A program made the translations under genes and the position numbers. From positions 2,480,001-2,544,000 of the forward strand of contig VTFK01000003.1 of NCBI GenBank assembly GCA_009617715.1: 64,000 nt of DNA. Reading direction: 5' to 3'. The notes under the pieces are model-generated. The model made no database searches and had not been told where the DNA came from. It saw only the letters and a list, made by a program, of their open reading frames with translations. This document shows, piece by piece, positions 1 to 12,424 of this stretch (the stretch's first letter is position 1; each line of letters starts with the position of its first letter). The stretch comes from Plectrocnemia conspersa. Its lineage: Eukaryota; Arthropoda; Insecta; Trichoptera; Polycentropodidae.

Positions 1-1756
1 ATAGAACTGTTGTACAATTTACTATCAACGTTTAACAAGTAAATGTTCCTGAAACTATCTAGAACAGCCTTCATGATTATTGACTAGTTTTTAATTGTGT
101 ATTCCCAAATAATAAAAAAAAAACAAGGGTTTTATAGTTGATTGATTTTTTTCTCTAGAGGCGATCTTCGTTTTGTAATGTGTTTTAAAATTTAACGTAG
201 TGCAATAAAAAAAAACAATTATTTTACAATGAGGCATCATAGTACAAACACTTGTCAACCGTTATACGTATAAGTGAGGAATAATACCCTAGAAAGGCAA
301 AGTTAAATTATTCAAAAATGGAAGAACTTGGTTCCAATTTATCGTTAGTCTGCTGTAATCTATTTTTTCTTTTTTATCATCAAATTGAATGCTACTCTAA
401 ATTTTGGTAAAATTATCTCTAGATAAAACTGCTTCCATTTCCACTATTGTTCTTAAAATTATTATTGTGTTGACAGAAATTGATTTATTTGCATTACAAT
501 ATTTTCAAGCATTCTAGGAATAAAAATACACTGAAGAAACAAATCGAGGGTTTGAGTTTCATAAGATCCAGATCTAGATGTAAACGTTTCATATAAATCG
601 CTTTCGACGCACTTTTCATCTGAAACTTCAGTTGTCTTTATTTTCTAAAAATTTTAATCTTAGATTTTTTAGAACATATATTTTTATTAAATTGGTATAT
701 AAAAATAATAGGTACTATGGTAAAATTTAATAATTACATACCTAAAATATTATTATCGAAGTATAAATCGAGAATTGTGATGATGAAATAATACAATGCA
801 AGAAACTTAGCTTGTTATTTTAATATGGCTCAAAAGTTTTGTGATAAGATTTGTTCTCAGATTGCTCTCTCTTGTACTCGTTAAATGAAATCAAATTTCT
901 ACCCATATACAAAATATGAAATACTAATGATCCCCATTTCGCTATGTTAAGTAAAAAATTCGCTCTCACTGAGAGGTCGCATATGTGCGTGCTTTTTGTA
1001 TGACCTATTAGGTGATTTTTTTAGTAGTATTTTATTATTCTAATGCGTATTTTGTTGATTTCTCAGAATTTAAAACAATCTGTTAATGATGAAATTATGT
1101 ATTATGAATCTTTATTTCAATTGTATTATTATTCATTTATGTAAAGTAAATCTTCAGAAAAAGATTCGTTGGTAAGAGTTATTCATGGGGTGTTCACTGT
1201 TCTGACCAATGCTTGCTCGCACTTGATCTGTCAAACAGTAATGCGCAAACAATTCATTTTATGGAACAATAATTTTGTATATTGCTCATTTAAATTGTCT
1301 TATAAAAGAACGTGCTTTTTTTTGAGTAACTTCTAAAAAGAAGAAAATAATATAGGTTTTCTGAACAATTTTTAAAAATATTTCACGCATGAAGTGGTTA
1401 ATATATTCATTTTTCTTTTGTTTCTGGGAATTACGGTCAGCTTACAAAAGGGTTATTGTCGGTCGATTGTAAAATATGGATAATTCTTTTCTACATTATG
1501 GCCAATATGTAGACAATCTTTAATCTATCAGTACTAGTCATGAAACACTTTTCCTTGTGGATTTTGATAGAAACAACCCGAGTTATGATATGATAGCTAT
1601 AATACCTATATACCATTCTTTCCAGATTTTATTTTATTGATTGAGCCATTTGAGATTAGTTTCTTAATTTGATTACATATATCACATCCAGGCATATAAT
1701 TTAATTAATTATGTTAGTTTTTAAACCTGATTTCACAAATTTTAACTTTCACGCAG
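1..1756 (+). other. Intron of EMSY, no exon recognised
   Basis: AT-rich sequence ending in a pyrimidine-rich tract and CAG acceptor at 1754–1756. The exon that follows starts in the middle of a protein that in other animals begins with an ENT domain, so this stretch is read as intron. I looked for ENT-domain coding sequence here and saw none. The only structure noticed is one copy of a dispersed repeat at about 1158–1292. Confidence 0.6.
1158..1292 (+). repeat. Dispersed repeat family B, copy 1
   Basis: The stretch with GAGTTATTCATG, GTTCACTGTTCT and CTGTCAAACAGTAATGCGCA recurs with few changes at 24535–24690 on the same strand. Shorter, more diverged pieces occur in the opposite orientation at 31190–31260 and 61285–61400. 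No coding capacity is seen. It is probably a short non-autonomous transposon or a LINE/SINE 3' piece. Confidence 0.6.
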
Positions 1757-4700
1757 GTTAACTGGTCCTAATACTGAATTAGAATGGGTGCAAGAAGGAA
1801 GGAGAAAGATCCCTATCATGCCCAGGGGAGTTCCGCAGACCATTTATACGGCCATAGCGGACCGGGCAGCCCTCGAGGCCTTGGAAGAGAACGAAAACAT
1901 TGCGCGAAAAAACAAAACAAAACGGAGCGCACAGCTCGTGTCGTCCGAGATCTTAGAAGACGCGTCTGACGAAGAAATGAAAGACGCGGAAGCCATCGAT
2001 GACGTCAACGGCAACTTAAAACCGAAAACTGAAACTGATTATCCGCCGATTGTGACATCCGATCAGTCGTTGAAGGTATATTATCGTTGAATGTCATTTG
2101 TGCCCATAATTTTAAGTGTTGACAATGTTGTCAATTTCAGATTAAAACCGATGAAGGTCCACCACGAAAAAAGAGCCGACCTGAATTGCTCGTAATATCT
2201 CATCGTGTCTCTCAAAAACATCCAAATTTATCTCAAATATACACGAGCTACACAAAATCTCACTCAGGTAATGATTATTATATATATTTTTTATTATGCT
2301 TGAATTTTAATTAAAATTATCGTTTCAGGAAAATTGTCTACGTCTTATGGTAGAAATCCGTATAGTCAAAGCGGAAAAGCGGCGGCAAAGTCGAATCATT
2401 CTGGTTTATCCAAGTCTTCGCTGTCGAAACACAGATCTCTCCAAAAACACAGTTCGAGTGCGAAACATTGCGGCCAGGTGGCAATACCTCATCATCGAGT
2501 TCGAAGCGGCATTAAATCTCCGACAGATCCACACATAGCTGGTTCTCAAGCTCTCGTACAAAATCAAATAGACATAAACTCTGTCAAATCACAGACGCCG
2601 GTCTATCAGGCTAATTATGTGCCGACTGCGCAAAGCGGCGTCGAGGAATACGACACTGACGCCAAATTGCCTGTCGGTTCTACGGTCTTATCCGACTCCC
2701 CGACAATGCAGTTGCTCACTCAGACGTCGATCTCGAGACGACTCTTCAATGCAGATGTCATCGGAAGACGCCCAAAACGTACCTTCGTCCGTACATTACT
2801 CAATAGCGAACTCAAACATGTCCATAACGGTACCGGCCGCAACGAAGTTGCAGGCGGCCGGTAAACCCTGCCATCTAATCATAAAAAAGAAATCCGACGG
2901 CAACTCTGCCGATGCTCAAAAGTTTCAAGTTACTAACAAACAATTGTCCAAGCAAGACTTGAGTAATTTAAAAGTGTTGCAGAACAGACAGGTGATGATC
3001 CAGCCTTCTAACAACTCCACACAACAAAAAATGATAAACTCTAGTGCAAAATTAATCACCACTAAAATCGTAGCTCAAATGAACTCAAACAATAACGCGC
3101 AACAACAGGTCTTGATAATGCCCAAATCGCCCAATTCACCTACCATGCAGAGAAATCTCGCTAACGCCGCCTTAAAGAACTTCTTCATATCCACGTCGGG
3201 GATGACAAACATCACCGGCGACGCCGACGGTGCGACTATTAAAAACGTCGATTCCGAATGTCTATCTAAAAATGTGATCTTGAACAATTCAGATATGAAA
3301 TTATCGACGAAAACATTTTTGCTGAACGCAAAGAGCGGGCAAAAGATGGTCGTATTGCCTGCTAAGCGTCCCAAATCGCTAGCGGGACAAACGGTACCAT
3401 TGCTGCAAGTCAAAGGCGTGAAACCTGCCGCCGTAAAATTGGTTACTGTTAGTAGTCCGGCGATAAACAACCAACCCAAACCGACGAACATCACTGTTTT
3501 ATCCAAATCTATAAGCAGCAACGTAATGGGATCTCCGGCGAAGATCGTCTCGAAAGAATCGTTGAACCCAAACAAATCGAACGCCATTAATGCTGCACCC
3601 AACGTACAAATTCCTCCCAAGAAACATCCGTCTTCGAAGGGCAATATAATCGTCGTACAAAAAGGTAATACGTTACACAAAAACCAATTGCCGCTGAGTA
3701 AAGCAGCTACTGAGTGCAATACTTTGACTGATAAAACGTTGAGTGTTCCGTTAGACACGGTCGTTTCTAGCTCTATTTTATCGAGCATACCTCAATTGGA
3801 ATCTTCCATAGATAAACCTCCAGAGAACGTTGTATTTTTGGAAGTGAGTGCTGATCAAATTCAACAAGTCGACAGCTTTGCGGCGTTTCTGGATAAAACT
3901 GAAAACACCGATGTTAAAGAATCGACTGAGATGATCGCGGGAGATGCGCAGATCTTATTTCACACTCACGCCGACTCGATGGAGTCCACGGCTGATAGCT
4001 TAATAGAAGAATCTCAAATTCAAGAAAGCGCAAAATCTGAGAGCTCGTTTTGTGAGTTGCAACAGCTGGAGGACGAGGAGGCTAAGGGTTTGGCTAGTCG
4101 GACGACTACTCTATCTACGTTCACAGATTGGGAGGAAGAGCTGGCTAACTCTAACGTTAAAGAAAACGATGACAGTAAAACGAGCGAGATGAATCTTGTG
4201 TTGGAAATGTCGAGCGATAGCGAGTTCGGCATTCATACCGAGGAAGTTTGCAAAGAAAAAGATCTATCACAGGATGAGTCGCAGTACGACGAGCAAGGTA
4301 AAAAAAATATTTTAATCTATTAAAAGCATCTTTATACTTGTGCACTTAACCGGCTCCCCTAGAATACGTTTGGCTTATTAAATCTCATCAATTAATACAA
4401 TATACCGGAGCTGTTATAATGCACAAGTAATATTATACAGGAATTTGAATCTTAAAAATCAGTTAGATATGTTGCACTTTCATTTTAATGTTCTACATTA
4501 CTAATTATTTGTTATAGAAATTTCCAAGAACATATATGTGCAACATAGTTCTATCAACCAATCTAAAAAGCTTTTACTCAGTCAACTACAAGACGATGAC
4601 TCGTCAAGTAATGATTCGCCATTTGTACTGACTAACAATTTAGGTTTTTGCAACGAGCATAAGTCCGACGACGCAAACATAACTTTCTTAAGTAATAATA

Positions 4701-6575
4701 CCATTGATGAGATTGCGACATCCTCAGAGCAAAAACAGGAATGTCGATCGAAGCCCAGTCGAGCGGACATTGTGTTTAGTTCCGCAGTAGCCGCCGGTGA
4801 CATAAGTCTCGGCACCTTTGAATATTTAGAAGATAATGCAAATTCAAGAGAGGACATGTTTCAATTCAATACCGGCGAAGGAAAAACTAAAGAATATACG
4901 GCCGACGTCGGGACTTGACTTAAATGGGAGCATAAGCACTCTTTTACATCAATTCAACCACTTTGTCCGTGAGGAACTATAGGTTAGATTGTTTGGTTGA
5001 AATAATATTATCCTTAGCCGTACTTATATATCATATATAAATATACATATATATATATATATATATTATTTGTTCGTATTCCTACTTTTGAAACTGTCTT
5101 CTGTTTTTCTTTATCAATCGTCACCTGTGGGCTCAGAATTTGTTTTATTTTATTTATTTACTTTTTATTTTGTATTGTTGGTTTTACTTGGCGTTTTATT
5201 TGTCTTTATTTATTTTATTTTTTTTAAATACGATAATTTTTTATAGTAGAAAAGAGAAAGACTGCCACTTATATATTTATTATATACATGTGTAAATATA
5301 TTACTTAAATCTAAAAGTCATGTTGCTTATGTATTATAAAAAAATATGAATCAACAAAAATCTCATGACCGTGATTGATGCTTTTGATAATACTACATTT
5401 TTTACCAAGCTTTTATGGTTATATTTATCCTTTAACGCTTGATCAAAGAGAATGTGTTTTTGTTTAATTATTATACATAGGTGTTTTGAGTGCACTACTC
5501 ATGTTATTATGACCAAAAATTGACCACGAGAGGAACATTCATCTTAAATTAATTCCTCTGAGACCTCTTTATTGTCGTGGTGAACTTATTATCTATCAAT
5601 CTTATTTGTGCTATAATAATTCACTTGGATTCAGAGAATTTAACTGTACTACTGGTAACTTCTTCATCTAAATATTATCTCGTCAATTAGACAAAATATA
5701 AATTCTTCAACTGGCATCTCTTCAATCTAGAAATCATTTGCAATGAATTGTTTATAGATTGACCAAAAACAAATTTCTGTGTTTAAAAAATCCATTACTG
5801 AATCTAATCTCTGTTATGATTCAAATATTCTAAATAGCATAGTATTTTTTCAACAATATGCAGTGATTTATAAACACAGTATAAAATAACAAAAAAATAA
5901 TGTTGCTAGAATGGTCCACTCACAAATTTTTATTGGGACAGATAAACTGAAAATAACTTTAATAAATTATAGTATAAATATAATTGAAAGTATAATACGA
6001 CTAATTCCAGTTTGTTGTGGATATATATGATTTTGCTTACCAAACAATAATGGAGTTTCATGTTTTTGCATTTAATCATAATTTTTCTCTTTATTATTAC
6101 AAAAATTATAGATCAGTTTATTTTCAATCATTATACTATGAGCTGAAGTTTTTTAATATTATTTTATATACTTAGACTATAAATGTTTTTACTTTCAATT
6201 CTAGTAATTATTTCATTTTCAAATAAATTCTTGGTCCATTTTATTTTAAATGTTTGAGTCATATTTAGTCTTTATATTTTCTTATATTGAAATATCTAAC
6301 ATCTCCCAATGGAGCACTGATATATAATTTTTGATATTATTCCAAATATATTTAGGAAAAAAGCAACATGGCTTTTGATTATATTATTATATAAATATAT
6401 ATATATATAAAATATTATATGATATTGTATAAAATATATATATTAAAAGGAATGTTTGTAGTCGATGTACTTACTGGTTATCATTTCAACATTCAAAACA
6501 CACTATAAATTTTCAGATTCGTCACGAATGGAACTTCTAGATTCTTCACAGACCAGTGGTAGTGCCATGGAGTAA
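1757..6575 (+). CDS. EMSY: EMSY-like transcriptional repressor, 5'-partial
   Basis: Chromatin regulator; vertebrate EMSY binds BRCA2 and a histone-demethylase repressor complex in the nucleus. Exons seen: 1757–2075, 2141–2267, 2329–4297 and 4518–4918 (stop TGA 4916–4918). A further possible terminal exon lies at 6517–6575. Identification rests on the first exon: GPNTELEWVQEGRRKIPIMP, followed by RGVPQT, matches the conserved block just after the ENT domain of animal EMSY (GPN…EW…EGRR…P.MPR.VPQT). A basic KKSR stretch follows, then a long Gln/Ser/Lys-rich low-complexity region and an acidic C-terminus, as in the family. The ENT domain must lie upstream of the window. Odd point: the large exon changes reading frame near 2740 (a base gain, two-base loss, or an 82-nt intron 2673–2754). 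Both halves look coding, so this is not simply a pseudogene. Identification is firm; the exact model in the middle and at the 3' end is not. Confidence 0.82.
6517..6575 (+). CDS. EMSY: Candidate alternative 3'-terminal exon of EMSY
   Basis: A good acceptor (tttcag, 6511–6516) precedes a short open stretch. Entered in phase 1, it encodes SSRMELLDSSQTSGSAME and then TAA at 6573–6575. A phase-1 donor that would feed it (G|GTGACA) sits at 4797 inside the preceding exon. If used, it would replace the last 40 or so residues encoded by 4797–4918. The poly(A) signal at 6950 lies beyond this exon, which supports a transcript reaching here. Confidence 0.45.
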
Positions 6576-6949
6576 AATTATTTCAATACTCAATGAATTC
6601 ACACATGCATCATACTTGTAAATATTAGGTGTATTTTTCTCCATGCTCCGGAGTGACATGATACATCATAAGTAGATAATTTATCTTAACGTGTTAAGTA
6701 ATGATAGTTGTGAGTGTTTTTGTATATATTGTTACAACTAAAGTTTAATTATTTTTTGGTGTTGTCTTACATTGAAGCGAAAAAATAGATTTGTAATTCT
6801 ATTGTGTAATATTAACTTAAGAGACTAGTTTGGTAATTACACTCGTTAAGAATTAAAATCATGTCACTTTTCTGTATATACGGATCACTGTTTCTGACTT
6901 TTACTAACAATGTCTGTATTTTTGCATCGTTTTAACTACTTATTTTATC

Positions 6950-6955
6950 AATAAA
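6950..6955 (+). terminator. Poly(A) signal of EMSY
   Basis: AATAAA followed by a T-rich stretch, downstream of both proposed EMSY stop codons and just before the convergent aminotransferase gene. Confidence 0.5.
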
Positions 6956-6981
6956 TCTTTTTTTTACATTTTTTTTTTAAT

Positions 6982-6987
6982 TTTATT
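6982..6987 (-). terminator. Poly(A) signal of proximal aminotransferase gene
   Basis: AATAAA read on the minus strand, about 155 nt beyond the stop codon at 7142–7144. It lies about 26 nt from the plus-strand EMSY signal, so the two transcripts probably end tail to tail. Confidence 0.45.
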
Positions 6988-7141
6988 TGAATGCTACATT
7001 CAATCATGTAATATTAAATATATATATATTTAAATTAAAAATGTGTATATAGTGAAAACTTTTCTTCGATTTTTTTCTTTTTACATTATAAAAAATGTAT
7101 CAATGCAAAAATAAAAAAAAACTAATTATGAAAAAGTATCT

Positions 7142-10100
7142 TTAATTTTGGGATTTGGTGACCTCGTGGAATGCGTGAGCTAAATATTTTACATTTTTCA
7201 TGTTGATTGCGCCAATACAGATTCGACCGTCGCTCGTCGTGTGAACAGAAAATTCATTTCTCAACCTTGCACACTAGAAAATAAATTTCATTTAGATTTA
7301 AAGTATGTTCCGTTTAACAAATTATTAAAACAAAAATATTTGTGAACATTTAGAATTATTAAAAATAATTTGCATGTCAAATATCTATAAAAAGAAATGT
7401 TGAGCATAAGAAAAAATGGAATGTTGGGAATTTGCCTTTTAAAATTAAATTTATGAATGGATGCTATATGTATTTTTTTCACTAAAGACATTTGGTCAAA
7501 ATGTAATTTATCATTTTAATTTAAAACAGAACCATATAACTGCTTTTTCCACTTCACAATAGAAATATTTCAATGTTAAAAAACCGTATTAATCACAGGA
7601 GTCATGTAGGTTAAAAAAATAAGTTATATATAACAAAATGTTATGATTTATGAATATGTGAAGTTATTCAAATTAAATATTATTTTACTGAAAATATAAT
7701 TGAGATTATATATAGTAAATCACTTAGCCTTACGCTTTGTAGTATTTACTGACAAAAATATAAATTTCACTCAGGTCGCCTTCGTCAAAAGACATCTCAC
7801 ACATTAACTAGCGCAATTTTGCCTCATTTGCATAAGAAATTCGCCCCAAAATTTAATGGTTAAAATCAAAATTGTTACGGCCAAGCAACATGGCGGCGGC
7901 TAATTTGACATTTTAGCACTGACAGCTGTCACTTTGCCGTTTCTCCTGAATTATCCATAATAGTGCTGTTCTTCTTCTATGAAATGTGTCCATAGAGGTA
8001 GTTTTAGAATCTCCTGGTCATGGTTAAATAATTGCATTGAAATTTTCAAAAAATTGCGAAAGTAGGAGACTGCAAAAGATAGGTTTTACTTTTTATATTT
8101 TATACATTAAAATTATTTCATTGTAAAGTGGGAATTTCCCAAGACTTTAAGATATTTTCAGATGCTTGCATCACTATATATTACAAAAAAAACGAAAAAT
8201 ACCTGTTCTTGATTGAGACCAGTATAGCAAAACATTCCTTTTTGATTGATTATGTGAGTCCAATCAGGTTTACTTCCTTCGAGCATCAGATTATTATAAA
8301 GTTCTTGTCTCATGCTTTTTAATTGTTCAGCCATACCTTTTAATTCACCCAGCCTGTAATGATATTTATCAAAATTATCAAAAGCAATAACAAAGAAAAA
8401 GGTTTTCGTTAAACCATTAAAATTACCATTGTTTTTTCAGTTGAGCATTTCCGAGTATTTCTTTGACAATACGAGCACCATGAATTGGCGGGTTAGAATA
8501 CATAGCTCTGATCAATAATTTTAACTGTGATAAAGCCCTAGATGCTTCATCAGGTGAACCAGTGACCAACGTAAAAGTACCAGCTCTCTGACCATAAATA
8601 CCTACAACACAAAAAAATAATGACGGTTCATATCAATGTTAATTAAATATCATAAGCGTAATTACCCATTATTTTTGCAAAACTTTGTGCCAGTGCAATA
8701 TGATGTCCATCCTTAAGGAACAATCTCACAGCTTGAGCGTCTTGATCGATGTCTCCACTAGCAAACCCTTGATATGCCAGATCGAAGAATGGAAATACTT
8801 TTCTATGTTTTATCACCTAAATGATGTATTAAAATCACAGTAATAAATATATCAGGTTAAGGCAAATATTCAATAATACTAACTTGCGATATCAGTTTCC
8901 ATTGTTCGAGTGTTGGATCCACTCCGGTCGGATTGTGGGCACATGCTTGTAAAATTATAATGGATCCTGGAGGTATTTTCTGAAATTCAAATCAATAATT
9001 ACCCTATCTATATATTTGTATACTTAATATATTATGGTCCATACGTTCAGATCTTCTAAGAGTCCATTAAAATCGAGATTGCAATTCTTTGCATTGTAAT
9101 ATCTGTAATATTTCGGCACGAGTCCAGATTTTAAGATCATAGGCGAGTGACAATCCCAAGTTGGTGACGGTATATACACGTTTTTGTTATTGTGGAATGA
9201 CGATAGGAATGTGAAACCGAGCTTCAAAGCTCCAGCACCAGATATTGCCTTTAATTTGTTATTATAATATCGATTACATACATATACGTATTATTATACA
9301 TGATATTATACATTAATTTCTACAATAATATTTTTATAAAAAAACTCATTTATTTATTTACATTAGATTATATGTATATTAAAATATTCTGTCGAATTTC
9401 AATATATCAACATTGGTATATTAAAATTCTTAGTTTGACATATTATTATTTAAGGGAAAGTTTAATACATAATGACTAAAATATATTTATTTTAATTTTC
9501 TTACCTGAGCAGTACACGTCACTCCAGATTTAAGTTGTTCATTGTCTTCTCCAAACACTAAATTAATAGATTTTTTACAATATTCCTGATCACCGATTGT
9601 AGGAACATATTCGTGATTATATATTTCTTCAGAAAATATATTTTTTTCAGCCTGAAAATATTTTTAAAAAAATGTATAATATTCGCTTTTTTTAGAAAAA
9701 CACATTTATAATAAATTTTACTATCAACAGTGACAATGAATTTCAATGTAAATCACTTTATTACAATACTAAAAAATATATTAAATCTGGAATATTATTT
9801 TCAATAAAACATTTACCATCTTTTATTTTTTTATTATACGTTTTCCATTGCAACATGACGGGCGTTAGCCTAATGCGTTACCACGAAGTTAACACAATCA
9901 ACAACTACTAAGTAAGTAGTGAGACACCAGACTGATATCAAAGTCTGTAAATCAGTGACATCTATGTTATTAATTATAAGTTGTTATTACAGGTTATAAT
10001 CAATAGATGTCCCTATGTTAGATCTAGCTCGATTTTATTTGAAATATTCATCCATGAGATTAGGAAAATCTAGGAAAACCTAATCAGTGATGATCGATTG

Positions 10101-11093
10101 TAATTATAATTATAAAATAATCACTAACTCCGATTTCTCAGACACAATAGAAAATCAAAAACGCAAGGGTCGGATTCTAGCATGGCAAATTGGGGAAACT
10201 TGTCAAGTCATGATGGTAAAATTTATAATAAAAAATAGCACGCTAATCGTTGTTTTAAATCATTAAAGCAAGTTTAAGCTGGCTATTTAGAAGCGAAAAA
10301 TTATTTTCGGTAATTTATGAAATGAAATTGTTAATTTAATAAAATAATAGGAATAGTATTACAATAAATTATAGAATAAATAAACGCAGATATTATATAA
10401 AAAGTTAATTGATCAAATTATTAAAATAAAAATATTATAATTATTACACTGATTCATTGTTTAATTAATATTGAAATTAAACGTGTCATTAATATCATAA
10501 TCTTATTATTGCGTGCTTATTTCTGAATAACAAGTGATATGTGTAATTATATTAAAAACATAGCTTATCTAATACACCATTAATATTTTTTTATTATAAA
10601 AAACATATTCCAGAATGATATGATCATCCAAGATTGTCCCCCTCACTCAACTCTTATTAGTAGGTTATGCACCGCTAGTTATTTTTCTGAGCGTTTGGAG
10701 GTCTCTCTACATCCTAACCAACTAACACAGTCTACCTAAGCTCCTATTACTCTCAAAAATCTCTTTTAAAACTGAAATTAATTATTAAATTAAATTCAAA
10801 ATCCATACCTTAGTAACACTTGGCAAAACATATGGTTGTCCATCTCCATCTCTATAAACCCCAACACCGAGATTGACTTTATTTGGATTAGAATCCTTCA
10901 TGAATGATTCATAAACTCCCCAAATCATATCTGGAGCTGCCATTTCTACATGATTCCACCAGCTGAAAAATATTTTTTTTATTATAAATATTTTTTATAA
11001 TATTCTATGTATAAATATTTTTATCAATATTAATAATAATTGAAACCTTTTTCCTGATTTGTCTTTTGCAAAAACGTTGCCAGCCGAATGCAT
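7142..11093 (-). CDS. Got2-like: Aspartate aminotransferase, diverged tandem copy
   Basis: PLP enzyme family interconverting aspartate/2-oxoglutarate and oxaloacetate/glutamate. Nine exons on the minus strand: 11093–11047, 10962–10809, 9651–9505, 9248–9045, 8979–8884, 8816–8666, 8601–8427, 8353–8203, 7273–7142 (stop 7144–7142); 418 residues as modelled. Kept by pig numbering: Tyr70, Trp140, Asn194 ([11 protein letters not shown]), Asp222/Tyr225 (FFDLAYQG), the PLP lysine (SFAK), Arg266, Arg292 and Arg386 (DGRI). Changed: phosphate-site SGTG is SGAG, the Asn after the PLP Lys is Ile (SFAKIMG), WGNH is WDCH, and GERAG is GQRAG. Introns match the distal copy exactly in position and phase. The start is uncertain: the modelled Met gives almost no presequence. 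The frame stays open upstream of it with a Ser/Arg-rich stretch (LNRSYKSAVSDLYAVSLNSR) but no ATG before a stop, so a further 5' exon may exist. Probably expressed; could be a specialised paralogue. Confidence 0.9.
7790..7990. promoter_or_regulatory. GC-richer pocket inside last intron
   Basis: Within the last intron (7274–8202) a stretch contains AAGCAACATGGCGGCGGC, whose reverse complement carries a strong Pho/YY1-type core (GCCATGTT), and the palindrome GACAGCTGTC. Composition stands out from the AT-rich intron. No conserved gene is seen. A regulatory role is inferred from motifs only. Confidence 0.25.
9850..10185 (-). mobile_element. tRNA-derived SINE, family A copy 1
   Basis: Lies in the intron between exons 2 and 3 of the proximal aminotransferase gene. 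It shares with the other copies the tail block GGCGTTAGCCTAATGCGTTA, the middle block GAGATTAGGAAAATCTAGG, and the AT-rich stretch before TCTCAGACAC. The tRNA-like head (right end) is badly decayed. Read on the minus strand: head, body, tail. Confidence 0.7.
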
Positions 11094-12424
11094 CGTGAAT
11101 GAGCGAGAATTAAGTGATACTGCGTATAAATCTGATACAGCTGATTTATATGATCTGTTCAGGTGTGTTCAATGTGTTATGTTTAATTTAAATTAAACTA
11201 AAAATCATTAAAATTCAAGTAATAACTTAATGCTTACTAAATAAAGTATAATTATAAATAATGAGATATTTTATTACCTTCTGCATACAAAATATTGGAT
11301 TCATTAGCATTTTTCTGAAAGCCAACCATGCCCATATTATATTTGTATCACATGGTCATTGTTATAATATAATCTAAAATTGTGCTTAAGACAATTCCTC
11401 TATGATTTTATTACAATCTTACATTATTGATTTTAATTAATTTTAAATGTGATTTACGTATAATATTTTAATATCCCTTGCAATTAAAGATGTACCGACC
11501 ACAATGACGAAAACGGTTTATCTTGTGTGACTAAAAAACTCAATAATATTTTAGTTTAGATTAACATTTATCTTTACTAAATAATTTTTGTGTCTTTGTT
11601 ATTTGTAATGTAAATTATTATTTATCTTCAAATAAAAAATATTTGTTTTAAAACCTATCAACAGAATAATAATGATGTTTTTATAATAATAAAGCAAATT
11701 TATCATTATTAATAATAAAATATTTTAGATTAAATTTAGTTATCTTAACCAGGGTTAGCCAAGACTGAAAAGTCGGATATAACACCATAATTTAATATTA
11801 GCATTTTCATTCATTTTTTTTATTAATATGTGATCAGAAATAAACGTGGAATCAAAATTATTAAAAAAAGATATTAATCTTATGACATATCTTATATATG
11901 ACATAATCTTCTGTAGAAAATTTCTAATTCGTATTTTACATAAGGTTTTAAATATAATTTCAGTAAAACATTAATTCTTACGTTCCAAAATTTATTGTTT
12001 TCGTATAAGCTGCGAGGCTAAATGCAGCGAATTTTCGAACTTAATCTAAATATTCCTTGCACTATTGGATAATTGATATAACGGGAACATGGGTATGCTA
12101 TTACGCATATTCCGCATACGCTCCCATCCGATTCATCAGAGCGGGCCCGAGGGGCAGGCAGTATATGCGATCGCTTGGGGCGTCATGATACTGAATAAAA
12201 GCGCAATATTCACTTAAAATTATCAAAAAATATTGTTAAAGAATATAATCTGATATTATTTGCCGCGCTGATGTGCTGACCTAAGTGATTCGCTGTAAAG
12301 TAATAAAAACATGCATATATTATTTCTATTTGATGCGAATTCAAGAAGGTGAAAGTCGCGAAGTCGGGCTGTTGAAAGATTAACAGTATGGAGAGGAGAA
12401 CACCGACGGTGATCCTACATATAT
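11094..12424. other. Spacer between the two aminotransferase genes, left part
   Basis: AT-rich sequence without a convincing gene. A short minus-strand open stretch at about 11288–11338 starts with ATG and ends at a GTAATA donor. Its phase does not fit the next exon of the aminotransferase gene, so it is not included. A GC-richer pocket at 12080–12185 holds GAGCGGGCCCGAGG and could be promoter-like. Confidence 0.5.

Noticed and set aside
3075..3788. 237-codon minus-strand open frame
   Set aside because: Exact antisense shadow of the EMSY coding exon; hydrophobic, no domain.
11288..11338. Upstream first exon of the proximal aminotransferase gene
   Set aside because: It has an ATG and a donor, but its phase does not fit the next exon in the required frame.
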